Source: Nocardiopsis sp. MG754419 | Lineage (GTDB): Bacteria; Actinomycetota; Actinomycetes; Streptosporangiales; Streptosporangiaceae | Assembly (NCBI RefSeq): GCF_018207095.1 | Contig: NZ_QOCZ01000004.1 | Location: 1 to 64,000 of the forward strand | Length of the DNA stretch: 64,000 nt | Direction of reading: 5' to 3' | Shown: one piece after another, positions 8,528 to 17,276 of the stretch | How the letters are laid out: every line of letters starts with the position of its first letter | Position numbering within the stretch: the first letter of the stretch is position 1 | The notes under the pieces: generated by a model | Told to the model about the DNA's origin: nothing | The model's database searches: none | What the model saw: only the letters and a program-made list of their open reading frames with translations | Made by a program: the position numbers and the translations under genes

Positions 8528-9732
8528 GGCAGCTCCGCCCCGATCACCGTGGGCCCGCCCACGGGGCTGTCCACGGACACCCGCCCGTCCAGCGCCGCGA
8601 CCCGACGGCGCAGGCCCCGGACCCCGCTGCCCGCGGTCTCGTCCACTCCGCCACGACCGTCGTCGGTCACCCGCACGCGGAGCGTCCCGTCGCCTCGGGA
8701 CAGGTGCACCGAGACGTTCTCCGCGCCGCCGTGCCGGACCGCGTTGGCTACCGCCTCGGTGACCACGTAGTACGCGGCGGTCTCCACGGCCACCGGCAGC
8801 TCGCCCGGGTCGGCGACGTCCAACCGCACCGGGACGGTGGTGCGCGCCGCCAGCGCGGTGAGCGCGCCCGGAAGTCCGCGGTCGGCGAGGATCGGCGGGT
8901 AGACGCCCCGGATGACCTCACGCAGTTCGCTCATGGCCTCCTCGGTCCCTTCGTGGGCCCGCTCCAGCAGCGCGGCCACCTGGGGGTCGGAGACGGACTC
9001 CTTGGCCACTCCCAGCTGCATCGCGATCGCCACCAGCCGCGCCTGGGTGCCGTCGTGCAGGTCGCGCTCGATCCGGCGCAGCTCGGCCCCGTGCGTGTCC
9101 ACCACGTCGGCCCGGGTGCGGCGGAGTTCGTCCACCCGCGCGGCCAGCAGTTCCGCCTCGGAGGGCGCCAAGAGCCGGAGGCACAGCCGGGCGTGCGCCC
9201 GGGCCAACGTCGGCAGCACCAGCAGGACGAGGCCGAAGACCACGAGCTGTCCGGCCACCGTCCAGAGGGCGACCGCCCAGCCGTCGATGGTGAACTCGTA
9301 CGGCATCGGCCGCATGTCGACGGGGAAGGCCCACCACAGCAGGGCCTGCACCGTGTTGATCAGCATTCCGGGAAGCACCACCGCCACCAGGCCGCCCACC
9401 ACGCTCACCACGGTGTGCACCGGCAACCACAGATGGACCCGGCGCACCGTGGGGTCACGCCACATCACGCGCCACTCCAGGGACGAACGGGCCGGTAGCT
9501 CCGGGACCTCCTCCCCGAGGTGGCGGGCGGCCCGCCGCCGTTCGTGATCGGCCAGGGCCGCCACCAGCTCCGACCAGCGGGGGAGCAGCAGCAGGCCCAC
9601 CCCGCCGACGGCGATCATCAACACGACCACCGCGCTGAGCGGCAGCAGCACCAGGCCGGCCAGCCCCACCGCACCGGCGAACAGCAGATAGCCGCACGCC
9701 CGCAGCGCTCTTCCCCACACGTCTCGCATCAC
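8515..9732 (-). CDS. Sensor histidine kinase (HisKA_3 type)
   Basis: 405 aa. The N-terminal half has two pairs of TM helices (about 12-52 and 105-190) without a large extracytoplasmic domain, an intramembrane-sensing layout. The dimerisation/phosphorylation helix has His in RRIERDLHDGTQARL (about 218-232). The HATPase has N-box VTEAVANAVRHG and G1 VTDDGRGG. GTG at 9732 is followed directly by ATG at 9729; either could be used, with GGAG about 10 nt upstream. It forms an operon with the overlapping response regulator. Confidence 0.88.
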   Translation of the reverse strand: MMRDVWGRALRACGYLLFAGAVGLAGLVLLPLSAVVVLMIAVGGVGLLLLPRWSELVAALADHERRRAARHLGEEVPELPARSSLEWRVMWRDPTVRRVHLWLPVHTVVSVVGGLVAVVLPGMLINTVQALLWWAFPVDMRPMPYEFTIDGWAVALWTVAGQLVVFGLVLLVLPTLARAHARLCLRLLAPSEAELLAARVDELRRTRADVVDTHGAELRRIERDLHDGTQARLVAIAMQLGVAKESVSDPQVAALLERAHEGTEEAMSELREVIRGVYPPILADRGLPGALTALAARTTVPVRLDVADPGELPVAVETAAYYVVTEAVANAVRHGGAENVSVHLSRGDGTLRVRVTDDGRGGVDETAGSGVRGLRRRVAALDGRVSVDSPVGGPTVIGAELPCGS

Positions 9733-10148
9733 GCGTTCCGCTCCACGTTCTGTCCACGGGCCCGGTCCTCGATCGTGCCGGGTTCCCCGTACGTCGAACA
9801 GTCTGGTCGACCCGGGACCCGCGGGACACTACAGCCAGCCACCCCATCCGACCTCCCGCGTACGGGAACCCTCGTGGTCACGGCCCCGCGTGGGGCCGGT
9901 GTCCCCACGGCACAGTGGATCATGGCGGTGGTCGTGGACCAGATGCGCAGGGCTCGACGGCCTCCCCCGCACACCGGAGGACGCCGACGGCGGAGCGCAC
10001 CACACCGCGAGCCCGGCACCGGCGCCGGGGGCCCTGGCGCCACCCCGCCGAACGGGAGGCGAGCACGGGGGACCGGATCCGGTCACCGGTCCCACGGTGG
10101 GGACCGGGGCCGCACGGCTACCGTGGTGGAGACCCCCGAGGAGACCCT
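9733..10148. other. Gap between two divergent kinase operons
   Basis: No protein is supported here. A minus-strand TAGTGT (9826-9831) could be the -10 of the left operon and a plus-strand TACCGT (10119-10124) that of the right one. No good -35 elements accompany them. Confidence 0.3.
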
Positions 10149-10190
10149 GTGAGCGCACACCACCCATCGCGACGCCCCGCGGCGCCATGA
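10149..10190 (+). CDS. 13-codon leader ORF coupled to the kinase gene
   Basis: A GTG codon preceded by a strong GAGGAGA (10137-10143, 5 nt spacing) opens a 13-residue frame (MSAHHPSRRPAAP). Its TGA (10188-10190) overlaps the kinase ATG (10187) as ATGA. The kinase start itself lacks a Shine-Dalgarno sequence, so this mini-ORF probably loads ribosomes and couples translation. Confidence 0.4.
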   Translation: MSAHHPSRRPAAP

Positions 10191-11464
10191 CACCGGCGCC
10201 CCGCCGCCACCACTGGACGACCATGGGCGGGACCGGGGGCCCCACACGCCCCAGGTACGCGCTGGACAGCGCCTTCGCCGTGGCCTACGTCATCGTCGAC
10301 CCCTCCACCTGGTGGCGCCTGACGTCCCTGGACCGGCTCGGCACCGACCCCGGGGAGTGGGTGGGCGTGGTCCTGCTCGCCCTCGTCCCGATCGGGGTGG
10401 TGCTGCGCTGGAGGTACCCGGCGGGCGCGTTCGTCACGGTGCTCCTCGCGACCCTGCTCGGAATCCTGGGCGGGTGGACCGCCGCCCCGTTGGCGGCCGC
10501 CGCCTGGACGCTGTACCCCCTGGCGTTGACCTGGGAGGGCGCGCCCTCGCGCCGAGGACCGGGGCGCACGGCCCTGGGGGTCGCCGCGCTCGGCGGGCTC
10601 GGCGCCCTGGTGATCGGTGTGCTGTTCTGGGCCCCCGCCCGGGTGTCGGCCGGGCTCGCCTCGTTGTCACCGCTCGCCCTGCTCGCCCCGCTCGTCCTCC
10701 TGGCGCCGCTCGCCCTCTCGTGGTTGCTGGGCCGGGTGGTCCGGGAACGCCACCTGCGGGAGGAGCGTGACGCCGCGGACGCGCTCGCCCGCGCCCAGAA
10801 CGAGGAACGGCTCAGGGTGGCCCGGGAGGTCCACGACATCGTGTCGCACACCCTGGGCACCGTCGTCGTCCGCGCGGGGGTGGTCCGTCACGTGCACGGT
10901 GACGACCCCCGGGCGCTCCGGGAGGCCTTGGCGGAGATCGAGGAGGCCGGTCGCGCCGCCACGGACGAACTCCGCCACGTCCTGGGGATCCTGCGCGAGG
11001 ACGGGCCCGCGCCCCTGGCGCCCCAGGCCGGGGTGGAGGGCCTTCCCGTCCTGGTCGAGACCGCCCGGGCCGCGGGCGTGGACTGCCGGATGCGTGCCCA
11101 GGGCACCGAGCGTCTGCCCGCCACGGTCGCCACGAGTGTCCACCGGATCGTTCAGGAGTCGCTCACCAACGCCGTCCGGCACGCCCCCGGCACCACCTGT
11201 ACGGTCGACGTCATCGCCGACGAGGACGCGGTGGAGGTGAAGGTCCTCGACACCGGACCGGCCCGCGGTCCGAGCGGCGCCGAGCACCCCGTGTCGCCCC
11301 CGACCCCCGCCCCGGCGGCGGGTACCGGCACCGGACTGATCGGCATGCGCGAACGGGTCACCCTCCACGGGGGGACCCTGTCCGCCGGCCCACGGCCCGG
11401 CGGCGGACACCGCGTCCACGTCCGCATCCCTCTGGCACCTCGGCCCACGGAAGGGCGACGATGA
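10187..11464 (+). CDS. Sensor histidine kinase, first gene of a TCS-ABC module
   Basis: 425 aa from the ATG at 10187, chosen because it overlaps a short upstream ORF with a good ribosome site; 10223 is an alternative start. Five to six TM helices fill the first ~190 residues with almost no external loops. The phospho-acceptor His lies in VAREVHDIVSHTLG, followed by an HATPase with N-box QESLTNAVRHAP and a glycine-rich GTGTGLIGMRER. The kinase overlaps the response regulator by 4 bp and is followed by an ABC exporter, the usual arrangement for sensing and expelling antimicrobial compounds. Confidence 0.85.
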   Translation: MTPAPRRHHWTTMGGTGGPTRPRYALDSAFAVAYVIVDPSTWWRLTSLDRLGTDPGEWVGVVLLALVPIGVVLRWRYPAGAFVTVLLATLLGILGGWTAAPLAAAAWTLYPLALTWEGAPSRRGPGRTALGVAALGGLGALVIGVLFWAPARVSAGLASLSPLALLAPLVLLAPLALSWLLGRVVRERHLREERDAADALARAQNEERLRVAREVHDIVSHTLGTVVVRAGVVRHVHGDDPRALREALAEIEEAGRAATDELRHVLGILREDGPAPLAPQAGVEGLPVLVETARAAGVDCRMRAQGTERLPATVATSVHRIVQESLTNAVRHAPGTTCTVDVIADEDAVEVKVLDTGPARGPSGAEHPVSPPTPAPAAGTGTGLIGMRERVTLHGGTLSAGPRPGGGHRVHVRIPLAPRPTEGRR

Positions 11465-12144
11465 CCGACGACCCCCACCGCCCCGTCCGCGTCCTCATCG
11501 CGGACGACCAGGACCTCCTGCGCGGTTCGCTGCGCATGCTCGTGGACCACGATCCCGCCATGACCGTGGTCGCCGAGGCCCGCACCGGCAGGGAGGCCGT
11601 CGAGCTCGCCGCGCGTACCGCACCCGACCTGGTCCTCATGGACGTGCGCATGCCCGACCTGGACGGGCTGGCCGCCACCCGGAGCATCTGTGCCAACTCC
11701 GACGCCACCCGCGTCATCGTGCTCACCATGTTCGACCTGGACGACTACGTGTACGGCGCGCTGCGGGCCGGGGCCAGCGGCTTCCTGCTCAAGAACAGTC
11801 GGCCCGAAGAGCTGCTGCGCGCCCTGCGGCTGGTCGCCGACGGGCAGGCCCTGCTCGCCCCCGAGGTCACCGGCCGCCTCATCGCCGACGTCGTCCGCTC
11901 CGGCGGTCGTGGTGTGGACGACACCCCCTGGCGGGTCGACGCCTCCGGGCTGACCCCGCGCGAGCGGGACGTCGCCACCCTCATCGGTCGGGGTCGGTCC
12001 AACGCGGAGATCGCGGCGGAGCTGACCCTCAGCCACGCCACCGTGAAGACCTACGTGAGCCGGCTGCTGACCAAACTCGACGCCCGCGACCGTGCCCAGT
12101 TGGTGGTCTTCGCCTACGAGAGCGGCCTCGTCCGGGCGGTCTGA
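11461..12144 (+). CDS. NarL/LuxR-family response regulator
   Basis: 227 aa. Receiver with IADDQD acidic residues, phospho-acceptor in LVLMDVRMP (about residue 60) and FLLKN lysine. The LuxR HTH lies at about 160-220 (LTPRERDVATLIGRG, then SHATVKTYVSRLLTKL). ATGA overlap with the kinase gene. About 130 bp downstream lie the ABC ATPase and permease it probably controls. It is clearly related to the response regulator at 20.4-21.1 kb. Confidence 0.92.
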   Translation: MTDDPHRPVRVLIADDQDLLRGSLRMLVDHDPAMTVVAEARTGREAVELAARTAPDLVLMDVRMPDLDGLAATRSICANSDATRVIVLTMFDLDDYVYGALRAGASGFLLKNSRPEELLRALRLVADGQALLAPEVTGRLIADVVRSGGRGVDDTPWRVDASGLTPRERDVATLIGRGRSNAEIAAELTLSHATVKTYVSRLLTKLDARDRAQLVVFAYESGLVRAV

Positions 12145-12277
12145 AAGCCCCCGCGACCCCGCGCCCGGGCGTGCGGGCTCACACTCGGTGAGGACCCGTA
12201 TGTCCCCCGAGGATGACACTCCCACTGTCCACCACGGGCCGATGCGCCGGTGGGGCCCCGGAAACGACGATGAGTCC

Positions 12278-12991
12278 ATGATCGAGATACGCGGACTCAC
12301 CAAACGCTTCGGTGCCCACACCGCCGTGGACGACCTGTCCTTCACCGCCGCCGCCGGGCAGGTCACCGGGTTCCTCGGCCCCAACGGCGCGGGCAAGTCG
12401 ACCACGCTGCGCATGCTGCTGGGGCTGGACCGGATCGACGCCGGCACCGCCACCGTCACCGGGGTGCCCTACACCTCGCTGCGCCGACCGGGCACCGTCG
12501 TCGGAGCCCAACTCGACGTCGGTGGCGCCCACCCCGCGCACACCGCCCGCGCCCACCTGGCGTGGATCGCCCGCGCCAACGGTCTTCCGCTCACCCGGGT
12601 CGACGAGGTCCTGGAGCGGGTCGACCTGACGCGTGCCGCGCGTGCCCGTGTGCGCACGTTCTCCCTGGGCATGGGTCAGCGGCTCAACCTGGCGGCGGCA
12701 CTGTTGGGCGACCCCCGCGTGGTGGTCATGGACGAACCGGTCAACGGACTCGATCCGGCCGGCATCCGGTGGATGCGGTCCTTCACCCGGGGGTTGGCCG
12801 ACGAGGGGCGTACCGTCCTCCTGTCCAGTCACCTGATGGACGAGATCGCCCGGATCGCCGACCACTTGGTCGTGATCGACGGCGGGAGGTCGGTGGCCCA
12901 GGGCACCCCGGAGCGGTTGACCGACGGGCACGACTCGTTGGAGGACGCGTTCTTCGCGCTCACCTCCGAGGTGCGGGGAGGTGTGTCCTGA
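12278..12991 (+). CDS. ABC transporter ATP-binding protein
   Basis: 237 aa from ATG at 12278; the first residues (MIEIRGLTKRFG) align with the family's start. Walker A GPNGAGKST (about 36-44), signature FSLGMGQRL, Walker B VVVMDEP and the H-loop SSHLM are intact. It powers an ABC-2 type exporter with the permease whose ATG overlaps its stop (TGATG). The sequence is a close paralogue of the ATPase at 18101-19042 (shared PVNGLDPxGxRW motif). The likely role is antibiotic or peptide export, or self-immunity; the substrate is unknown. Confidence 0.9.
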   Translation: MIEIRGLTKRFGAHTAVDDLSFTAAAGQVTGFLGPNGAGKSTTLRMLLGLDRIDAGTATVTGVPYTSLRRPGTVVGAQLDVGGAHPAHTARAHLAWIARANGLPLTRVDEVLERVDLTRAARARVRTFSLGMGQRLNLAAALLGDPRVVVMDEPVNGLDPAGIRWMRSFTRGLADEGRTVLLSSHLMDEIARIADHLVVIDGGRSVAQGTPERLTDGHDSLEDAFFALTSEVRGGVS

Positions 12992-13743
12992 TGCTGGTGG
13001 ACGTGCGGGCGGAGGGGCGCAAACTCGTGACCCTGCCGGTGGTCCCGCTGTCGATGCTGGCGACCTTCGTGGTGACGGTGGCGCTGGCGGGTATCGCGAG
13101 CTGGTCGATGGCCGGGCTCCTCGACGACGCCGGGGCCGGGATGGACTTCTCCCCGGAGGACGAGGGCTTCCAGTCCGTGCACTTCGGGCAGGCGGGGATG
13201 GTGGTCCTGGGGGTGCTGGCGGTCGGCGGGGAGTTCGCCGGCAACCAGGTGCGCACCTCGCTGTTGGCGATGCCCGGACGTCTCCGTTTTCTGGCGGCCA
13301 AGGCCGCGGTGGTGGCGCTGCTCGCCGCACTGACCGCGTCGGTCACCGTGCCCCTGGCGTTCACGGCCTCGCAGATCGCCCTGGGGGAGTACGGGATGTC
13401 GCTCTCCACGGCCCTCGACGCCGGGGTCCTCACACCCATGGCCGGAGCGGTCCTGTACTGGGTCCTGCTCGCCCTGCTGGCCGCCGGATGCACGGTCCTG
13501 GCCCGCAACACCGTGGCGCCGTTGGCGGTCCTGGTCGCCCTGGTGCTGGCGTTGTCGCAGATCCTGTCCATGGTGACCGACCTCGGCGGGCTGTTGCCGG
13601 ACCAGGCCGGGTCCCTGCTCTACCTCACCGACAAGGAGAACGCGTTCGGGCTGGACGCGCCGCAGGGCGGAGCGGTGATGGCCGCCTGGGTGGCGGTGGT
13701 GTGGCTTCTGGCGGCGGTGAGGTTCGTGCGCCGGGACGCCTGA
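12991..13743 (+). CDS. ABC-2 type permease
   Basis: 250 aa with about six TM helices and a short amphipathic N terminus (MLVDVRAEGRKL) typical of ABC-2 exporter permeases. A loop after TM1 is acidic (about 46-62). It overlaps the ATPase gene by one base, so translation is coupled. It is the last gene of the HK-RR-ATPase-permease module and ends at a bidirectional hairpin. Confidence 0.85.
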   Translation: MLVDVRAEGRKLVTLPVVPLSMLATFVVTVALAGIASWSMAGLLDDAGAGMDFSPEDEGFQSVHFGQAGMVVLGVLAVGGEFAGNQVRTSLLAMPGRLRFLAAKAAVVALLAALTASVTVPLAFTASQIALGEYGMSLSTALDAGVLTPMAGAVLYWVLLALLAAGCTVLARNTVAPLAVLVALVLALSQILSMVTDLGGLLPDQAGSLLYLTDKENAFGLDAPQGGAVMAAWVAVVWLLAAVRFVRRDA

Positions 13744-13783
13744 GACCCCGGGGCCCGAGGACGGCGGGTGCCCCGGTAGCCGG

Positions 13784-13812
13784 GGGCCGGGGCGGTTCCG
13801 TCGCCCCGGCCC
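13784..13812. terminator. Bidirectional terminator hairpin
   Basis: Perfect 11-bp arms GGGCCGGGGCG/CGCCCCGGCCC with a 7-nt loop, in the 76-bp gap between the convergent permease and LURP-one-like genes. Confidence 0.7.
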
Positions 13813-13819
13813 GACCGGA

Positions 13820-14320
13820 TCAGTCGTCGTTGTCGGAGGTCAACGCGTCCACGGCCACCGCGACACTGATCACCAGGGCCGGGTCCCCGGCCAGGTCCTT
13901 GCGGTGGGTGTTGACGTCCACCGCGTAGGTGTCGCGCATGCGGAACCACTTGCGGGAGACCACCGCGACGGTGCCCTCCTTGTCACTGATGGAGTACTCC
14001 TTGTCGAGGAAGCTGCCGACGACCTCCCAGTCCGGGGCGCCCTGGATGTCGACGTCGAGCTTGTCGCGAATGGGGTTGAACAGGCGCTTGCGGACGGTCG
14101 CCACGGTCGAGCCGTCGTGCTCCACCCGCATCTGGTCGCGGACCTTGAAGAGCTTCTTGCGGATCACCATGAGCACCTTGCCCCCGGGATCCTTGAGTTC
14201 GAAGGTGGTGCGGATCTTCAGAGCCTTGCCGTCCACCCAGAACACCTTGTTGTTCTGTTCATCGGTCACCCAGAAGTCGTCACCGATGTCGAAAACGCGT
14301 TCGCGTACCAGAAACTTCAT
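13820..14320 (-). CDS. LURP-one-related (Tubby/scramblase-like fold) protein
   Basis: 166 aa. Alternating beta strands with the repeated pattern of LURP-one-related proteins, such as MKFLVRERVFDIGDDF, GKALKIRTTFEL and VRKRLFNPIRDK. The fold is a 12-stranded barrel around a central helix, related to Tubby and phospholipid scramblases. There is no signal peptide; a weakly hydrophobic strand near the C terminus (LVISVAVAVDAL) is the buried central helix. Bacterial roles are unknown; membrane or phosphoinositide binding is a guess from the fold. Confidence 0.8.
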   Translation of the reverse strand: MKFLVRERVFDIGDDFWVTDEQNNKVFWVDGKALKIRTTFELKDPGGKVLMVIRKKLFKVRDQMRVEHDGSTVATVRKRLFNPIRDKLDVDIQGAPDWEVVGSFLDKEYSISDKEGTVAVVSRKWFRMRDTYAVDVNTHRKDLAGDPALVISVAVAVDALTSDNDD

Positions 14321-14378
14321 GCCCCGACGCTAGTTCACCGGAGTACCGGGCACGACGGCGGCTCCTGACGTGATCGGC

Positions 14379-15341
14379 TCAGGTCGTGCGCGATCCGCGT
14401 TGCGCCACCACGATCGCCAGTACCACCAGAGCGCATCCGACCAGCTGAACGGAGGTGGCCCGTTCACCGAGGACCAGCGCGCCCAGAAGCACGGCCATCA
14501 CCGGAGGCAGGACCAGGACCGCGGCGCCGGTCGTCGCGGACAGGCGGGGCAGGGCCGAGCCGACCAGCAACCACGTCAGGACCTGCCCGGTCAACGCCAG
14601 CAGCGACAGCCAGACCCACGCCCGGGCGTCCAGGGACATCAGGTCGATGCCGCTCCACAGCGCGCCCAGGAGGCCGGCCGAGACGGCGGCGGTCGCCGTG
14701 GACACGCACACCGGGGTGACCGTGTGGCCCCGACCTCCGGCCAGCCGGGACAGGAACAGGTACCCCGCGTAGGTGATCCCGGCCGCCAGGCCGTACGCCA
14801 ACCCCAGCCACGGATCGCCCTCGGGCCCGGCGTGGGCGGCCGTGCCCTGGCCCACGGCCCCCGCCGCCAGCGCCAGCCCCACGAGCATCACCGGGAGCGA
14901 GGCGAGGAACCCCCGGGAGATCCGGTCTCCCAGGAAGGCCCAGACCAGCAGGGGGAAGACCACCACCTGGACGTTGAGAAGGACGGTCGCGATCCCGGCC
15001 CCCACATGGTGGATGCTCGCCGCCCAGAAAACGTAGTCCACGCCCAGGAGCAGCCCGGCGGCGGCGTCCAGCGCCAGCAGTCGCGCGGGCCTGCGGCCCG
15101 CGCGACGGAGCTCGACCAGCGCCATCGGTACGAGCACCACCAACGCCAGGGCGCACCGCAGGAAGGCGGCGGTCCCCGCGTTCGCGCCGGACAGACGGAC
15201 GAACACCCCGTTGGCCGAGGTACAGCCGGAACCGACCACCGCCAGCACGGTCGGATCGATCCGGTCCAACAGGGACCCCGTGCCGTCGCGCACCGGCCGT
15301 GCGCCTCGCCGCTCTTCCCGGCCGCTCTCCCGTCGAGTCAT
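14379..15341 (-). CDS. EamA/DMT-family exporter
   Basis: 320 aa with ten predicted TM helices in two EamA repeats (about 30-160 and 175-310) and a basic cytoplasmic N terminus. This superfamily exports amino acids, nucleosides or other small metabolites. It is divergent from a LysR regulator (74 bp between starts), a classic pairing in which the regulator senses the exported metabolite. The substrate cannot be inferred. Confidence 0.85.
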   Translation of the reverse strand: MTRRESGREERRGARPVRDGTGSLLDRIDPTVLAVVGSGCTSANGVFVRLSGANAGTAAFLRCALALVVLVPMALVELRRAGRRPARLLALDAAAGLLLGVDYVFWAASIHHVGAGIATVLLNVQVVVFPLLVWAFLGDRISRGFLASLPVMLVGLALAAGAVGQGTAAHAGPEGDPWLGLAYGLAAGITYAGYLFLSRLAGGRGHTVTPVCVSTATAAVSAGLLGALWSGIDLMSLDARAWVWLSLLALTGQVLTWLLVGSALPRLSATTGAAVLVLPPVMAVLLGALVLGERATSVQLVGCALVVLAIVVAQRGSRTT

Positions 15342-15376
15342 GGGTACCAGCCTGTCGACCCGGACCCGAAAACAAA

Positions 15377-15408
15377 AGCAATGTTCTTGCTCTGGTAATC
15401 GGTAGTGT
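15377..15408. promoter_or_regulatory. LysR operator and leaderless promoter
   Basis: AGCAA (15377-15381) and TTGCT (15387-15391) form a perfect dyad of 15 bp with the spacing of a LysR recognition box. It sits in the AT-rich divergent promoter region. TAGTGT (15403-15408) lies 7 nt before the LysR GTG, a leaderless -10. Confidence 0.5.
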
Positions 15409-15415
15409 TGCTTAC

Positions 15416-16354
15416 GTGTTCAGTATCGAACGACTCAGAGCGTTGGTGTCCGTGCGGACCCACGGCAGCATCGCCGGCGCCGCCCGGGCCCTGCACGTGA
15501 CCCCTTCGGCGCTGTCCCAGCAGCTCACCAAGTTGGAGCGGGAAGCGGGACAACGGTTGCTGGAGCCTCAGGGTCGGAGCGTGCGGCTCACGCACGCCGG
15601 CCGGGTCTTGGCCGGGCACGCCGCCCGTGTGCTGGACCAGGTCAACGCGGCCCAGGCCGACCTGGCCGCGTTGGACCGACAGATCCTGGGGCCCCTGCGT
15701 CTGGGCGGGGTCGGGAGCGCGGTCCGCAGCCTGGTGCCAGGGGCCCTGTCGACCCTGCTCGCCCGCCACCCGGGGCTCGTCCCCACCCTGCGCGACGGCG
15801 AGGTGGTGTCCTTGTTGCCCGAGCTTCTGCGTGGGGACCTGGACCTGGTCCTGGCGGAGAGTTGGTCCAGTCGTCCCGTGGCGTTGCCCGCGGGGGTCCG
15901 CACGGCCGACCTGGTGGACGAACGCGTGTGTCTGGCCCTCCCGGCCGGACATCCCCTCGCGGACCGCGACACGGTCGCCCTGACCGCGTTCGGGGGAGCG
16001 GACGGCGAGAGTCGTGTCACGTGGGCGAGCTGTCCCGAGGGGACCGAGCCCTACGAGGCCATCCTCCAGGCTCTGCGCTCGTGCGGGGTGGAGCCCGACA
16101 TCAGGTACCGGCTCGCGGAGATCCCCTCCCAGTTGGAGTTGGTGGCCGCGGGACTGGCCGTCGCCCTGGTCCCCGACCTGGGCCGACGCACCGCGCCCAC
16201 CGGTCTGCGGTTCGTGCCCACGGACCCGCCCCTGCGCCGGGCGATCAGGGCGGTCTGGCGGGCCGACACCGAGACGCCGGCGGTCCGCGCCTGCGTCGAG
16301 GCCCTAATCGACCTCGACCCCGCACCGGTGGACGCACCGATCGGGGCACCATGA
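15416..16354 (+). CDS. LysR-family transcriptional regulator
   Basis: 312 aa. N-terminal winged HTH (about 1-60) with VRTHGSIAGAARALHVTPSA and LSQQLTKLERE, then a type-2 periplasmic-binding-fold effector domain (about 88-300). The GTG at 15416 is chosen because the HTH begins immediately (VFSIERLRALV) and TAGTGT sits 7 nt upstream. The open frame continues upstream into the divergent gene's promoter without features. It probably regulates the divergent EamA exporter. Confidence 0.9.
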   Translation: MFSIERLRALVSVRTHGSIAGAARALHVTPSALSQQLTKLEREAGQRLLEPQGRSVRLTHAGRVLAGHAARVLDQVNAAQADLAALDRQILGPLRLGGVGSAVRSLVPGALSTLLARHPGLVPTLRDGEVVSLLPELLRGDLDLVLAESWSSRPVALPAGVRTADLVDERVCLALPAGHPLADRDTVALTAFGGADGESRVTWASCPEGTEPYEAILQALRSCGVEPDIRYRLAEIPSQLELVAAGLAVALVPDLGRRTAPTGLRFVPTDPPLRRAIRAVWRADTETPAVRACVEALIDLDPAPVDAPIGAP

Positions 16355-16433
16355 CCCGACCCGCCTTGTCACCGTCGATCGGTAATGTCACTACCGTGTT
16401 CGGCATCGGACGACCGGAACCGCGAGGAACCAC

Positions 16434-17138
16434 GTGAACACCTCTTGGCACACCCGCCCCATGGCCGCCTTCGACATCGAGAGCACCGGACTGGACGTCG
16501 AGAGCGAACGGATCGTCACCGCCGCCCTGTGGCGGATCGACCCCGCGCAGGGCACCAAGGAGGTCACCGTCTGGCTGGCCGACCCGGGCATCGAGATCCC
16601 CACCGCGGCCACCGAGATCCACGGCATCACCACCGAGCGGGCCCGCGCCGAGGGGCGTCCCGCGGGCGAGGTGGTCAAGGAGATCGCCGCCGCCCTGGAG
16701 GCCGTCGCCGCCGACGGACTGCCCGTGGTGGTCTACAACGCCCCCTACGACCTCACCCTGCTCGACCGCGAGGTCACCCGCCACGGCCGCTCCCTGGCCG
16801 ACCGGCCGCTCGTGGTGGACCCCCTGGTGCTGGACAAGCGCGTCGATACCTATCGGCGGGGGTCCCGCAAACTCGTCGACGTCTGCGCCCACTACCAGGT
16901 GCCCTTCGCCCAGGAGGAGGCGCACGGAGCGGCCGCCGACGCCCTGGCCGCCGCCCGCCTGGCCTGGCGGATCGCGGCCGATCACCCCGAGATCGCCGAG
17001 ATGTCCGCCGCCGACCTGCACGACGCCCAGATCAAGTGGAAGGCGGAGCAGGCCGCGAGCTTCCAGGAGTACCTGCGCCGGCGCAACCCGGACGCCGTCG
17101 TGGACGGCACCTGGCCCTTCACCCCCGCCACCGTCTGA
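16434..17138 (+). CDS. DEDDh 3'-5' exonuclease (DnaQ epsilon-like)
   Basis: 234 aa. All four acidic metal ligands are seen: D and E in FDIESTG (about 13-19), D in NAPYDLTLL (about 102-110), and the final D with its His in HGAAADALAAA (about 164-174). Stand-alone actinobacterial proteins of this kind are annotated as DNA polymerase III epsilon-like exonucleases, acting in proofreading or DNA repair. The start is GTG with GAGGAA 6 nt upstream. A small dyad CGGTA/TACCG (16380-16396) precedes it. Monocistronic, ending at a 16-bp hairpin. Confidence 0.88.
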   Translation: MNTSWHTRPMAAFDIESTGLDVESERIVTAALWRIDPAQGTKEVTVWLADPGIEIPTAATEIHGITTERARAEGRPAGEVVKEIAAALEAVAADGLPVVVYNAPYDLTLLDREVTRHGRSLADRPLVVDPLVLDKRVDTYRRGSRKLVDVCAHYQVPFAQEEAHGAAADALAAARLAWRIAADHPEIAEMSAADLHDAQIKWKAEQAASFQEYLRRRNPDAVVDGTWPFTPATV

Positions 17139-17147
17139 CCGACGGAC

Positions 17148-17183
17148 GCCTCCGTGCGCGGACCACGGTCCGCGCACGGAGGC
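17148..17183. terminator. Perfect 16-bp terminator hairpin
   Basis: GCCTCCGTGCGCGGAC, loop CACG, then its exact reverse complement. It starts 10 nt after the exonuclease stop, in the gap between convergent genes. Confidence 0.75.
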
Positions 17184-17276
17184 CTCCGGGGTGGCCCGCA
17201 CGGGTGCGAGTGATCCACGGGGGCGTTCGGGTGCCGAAGGTCCCCGCCGTGTCGTGGGGCGCCCGGAGCACACCGA

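Noticed and set aside
16380-16396. CGGTA-N7-TACCG dyad before the exonuclease gene as an operator
   Set aside because: Short arms and GC-rich context; similar dyads are expected by chance. No regulator is adjacent.
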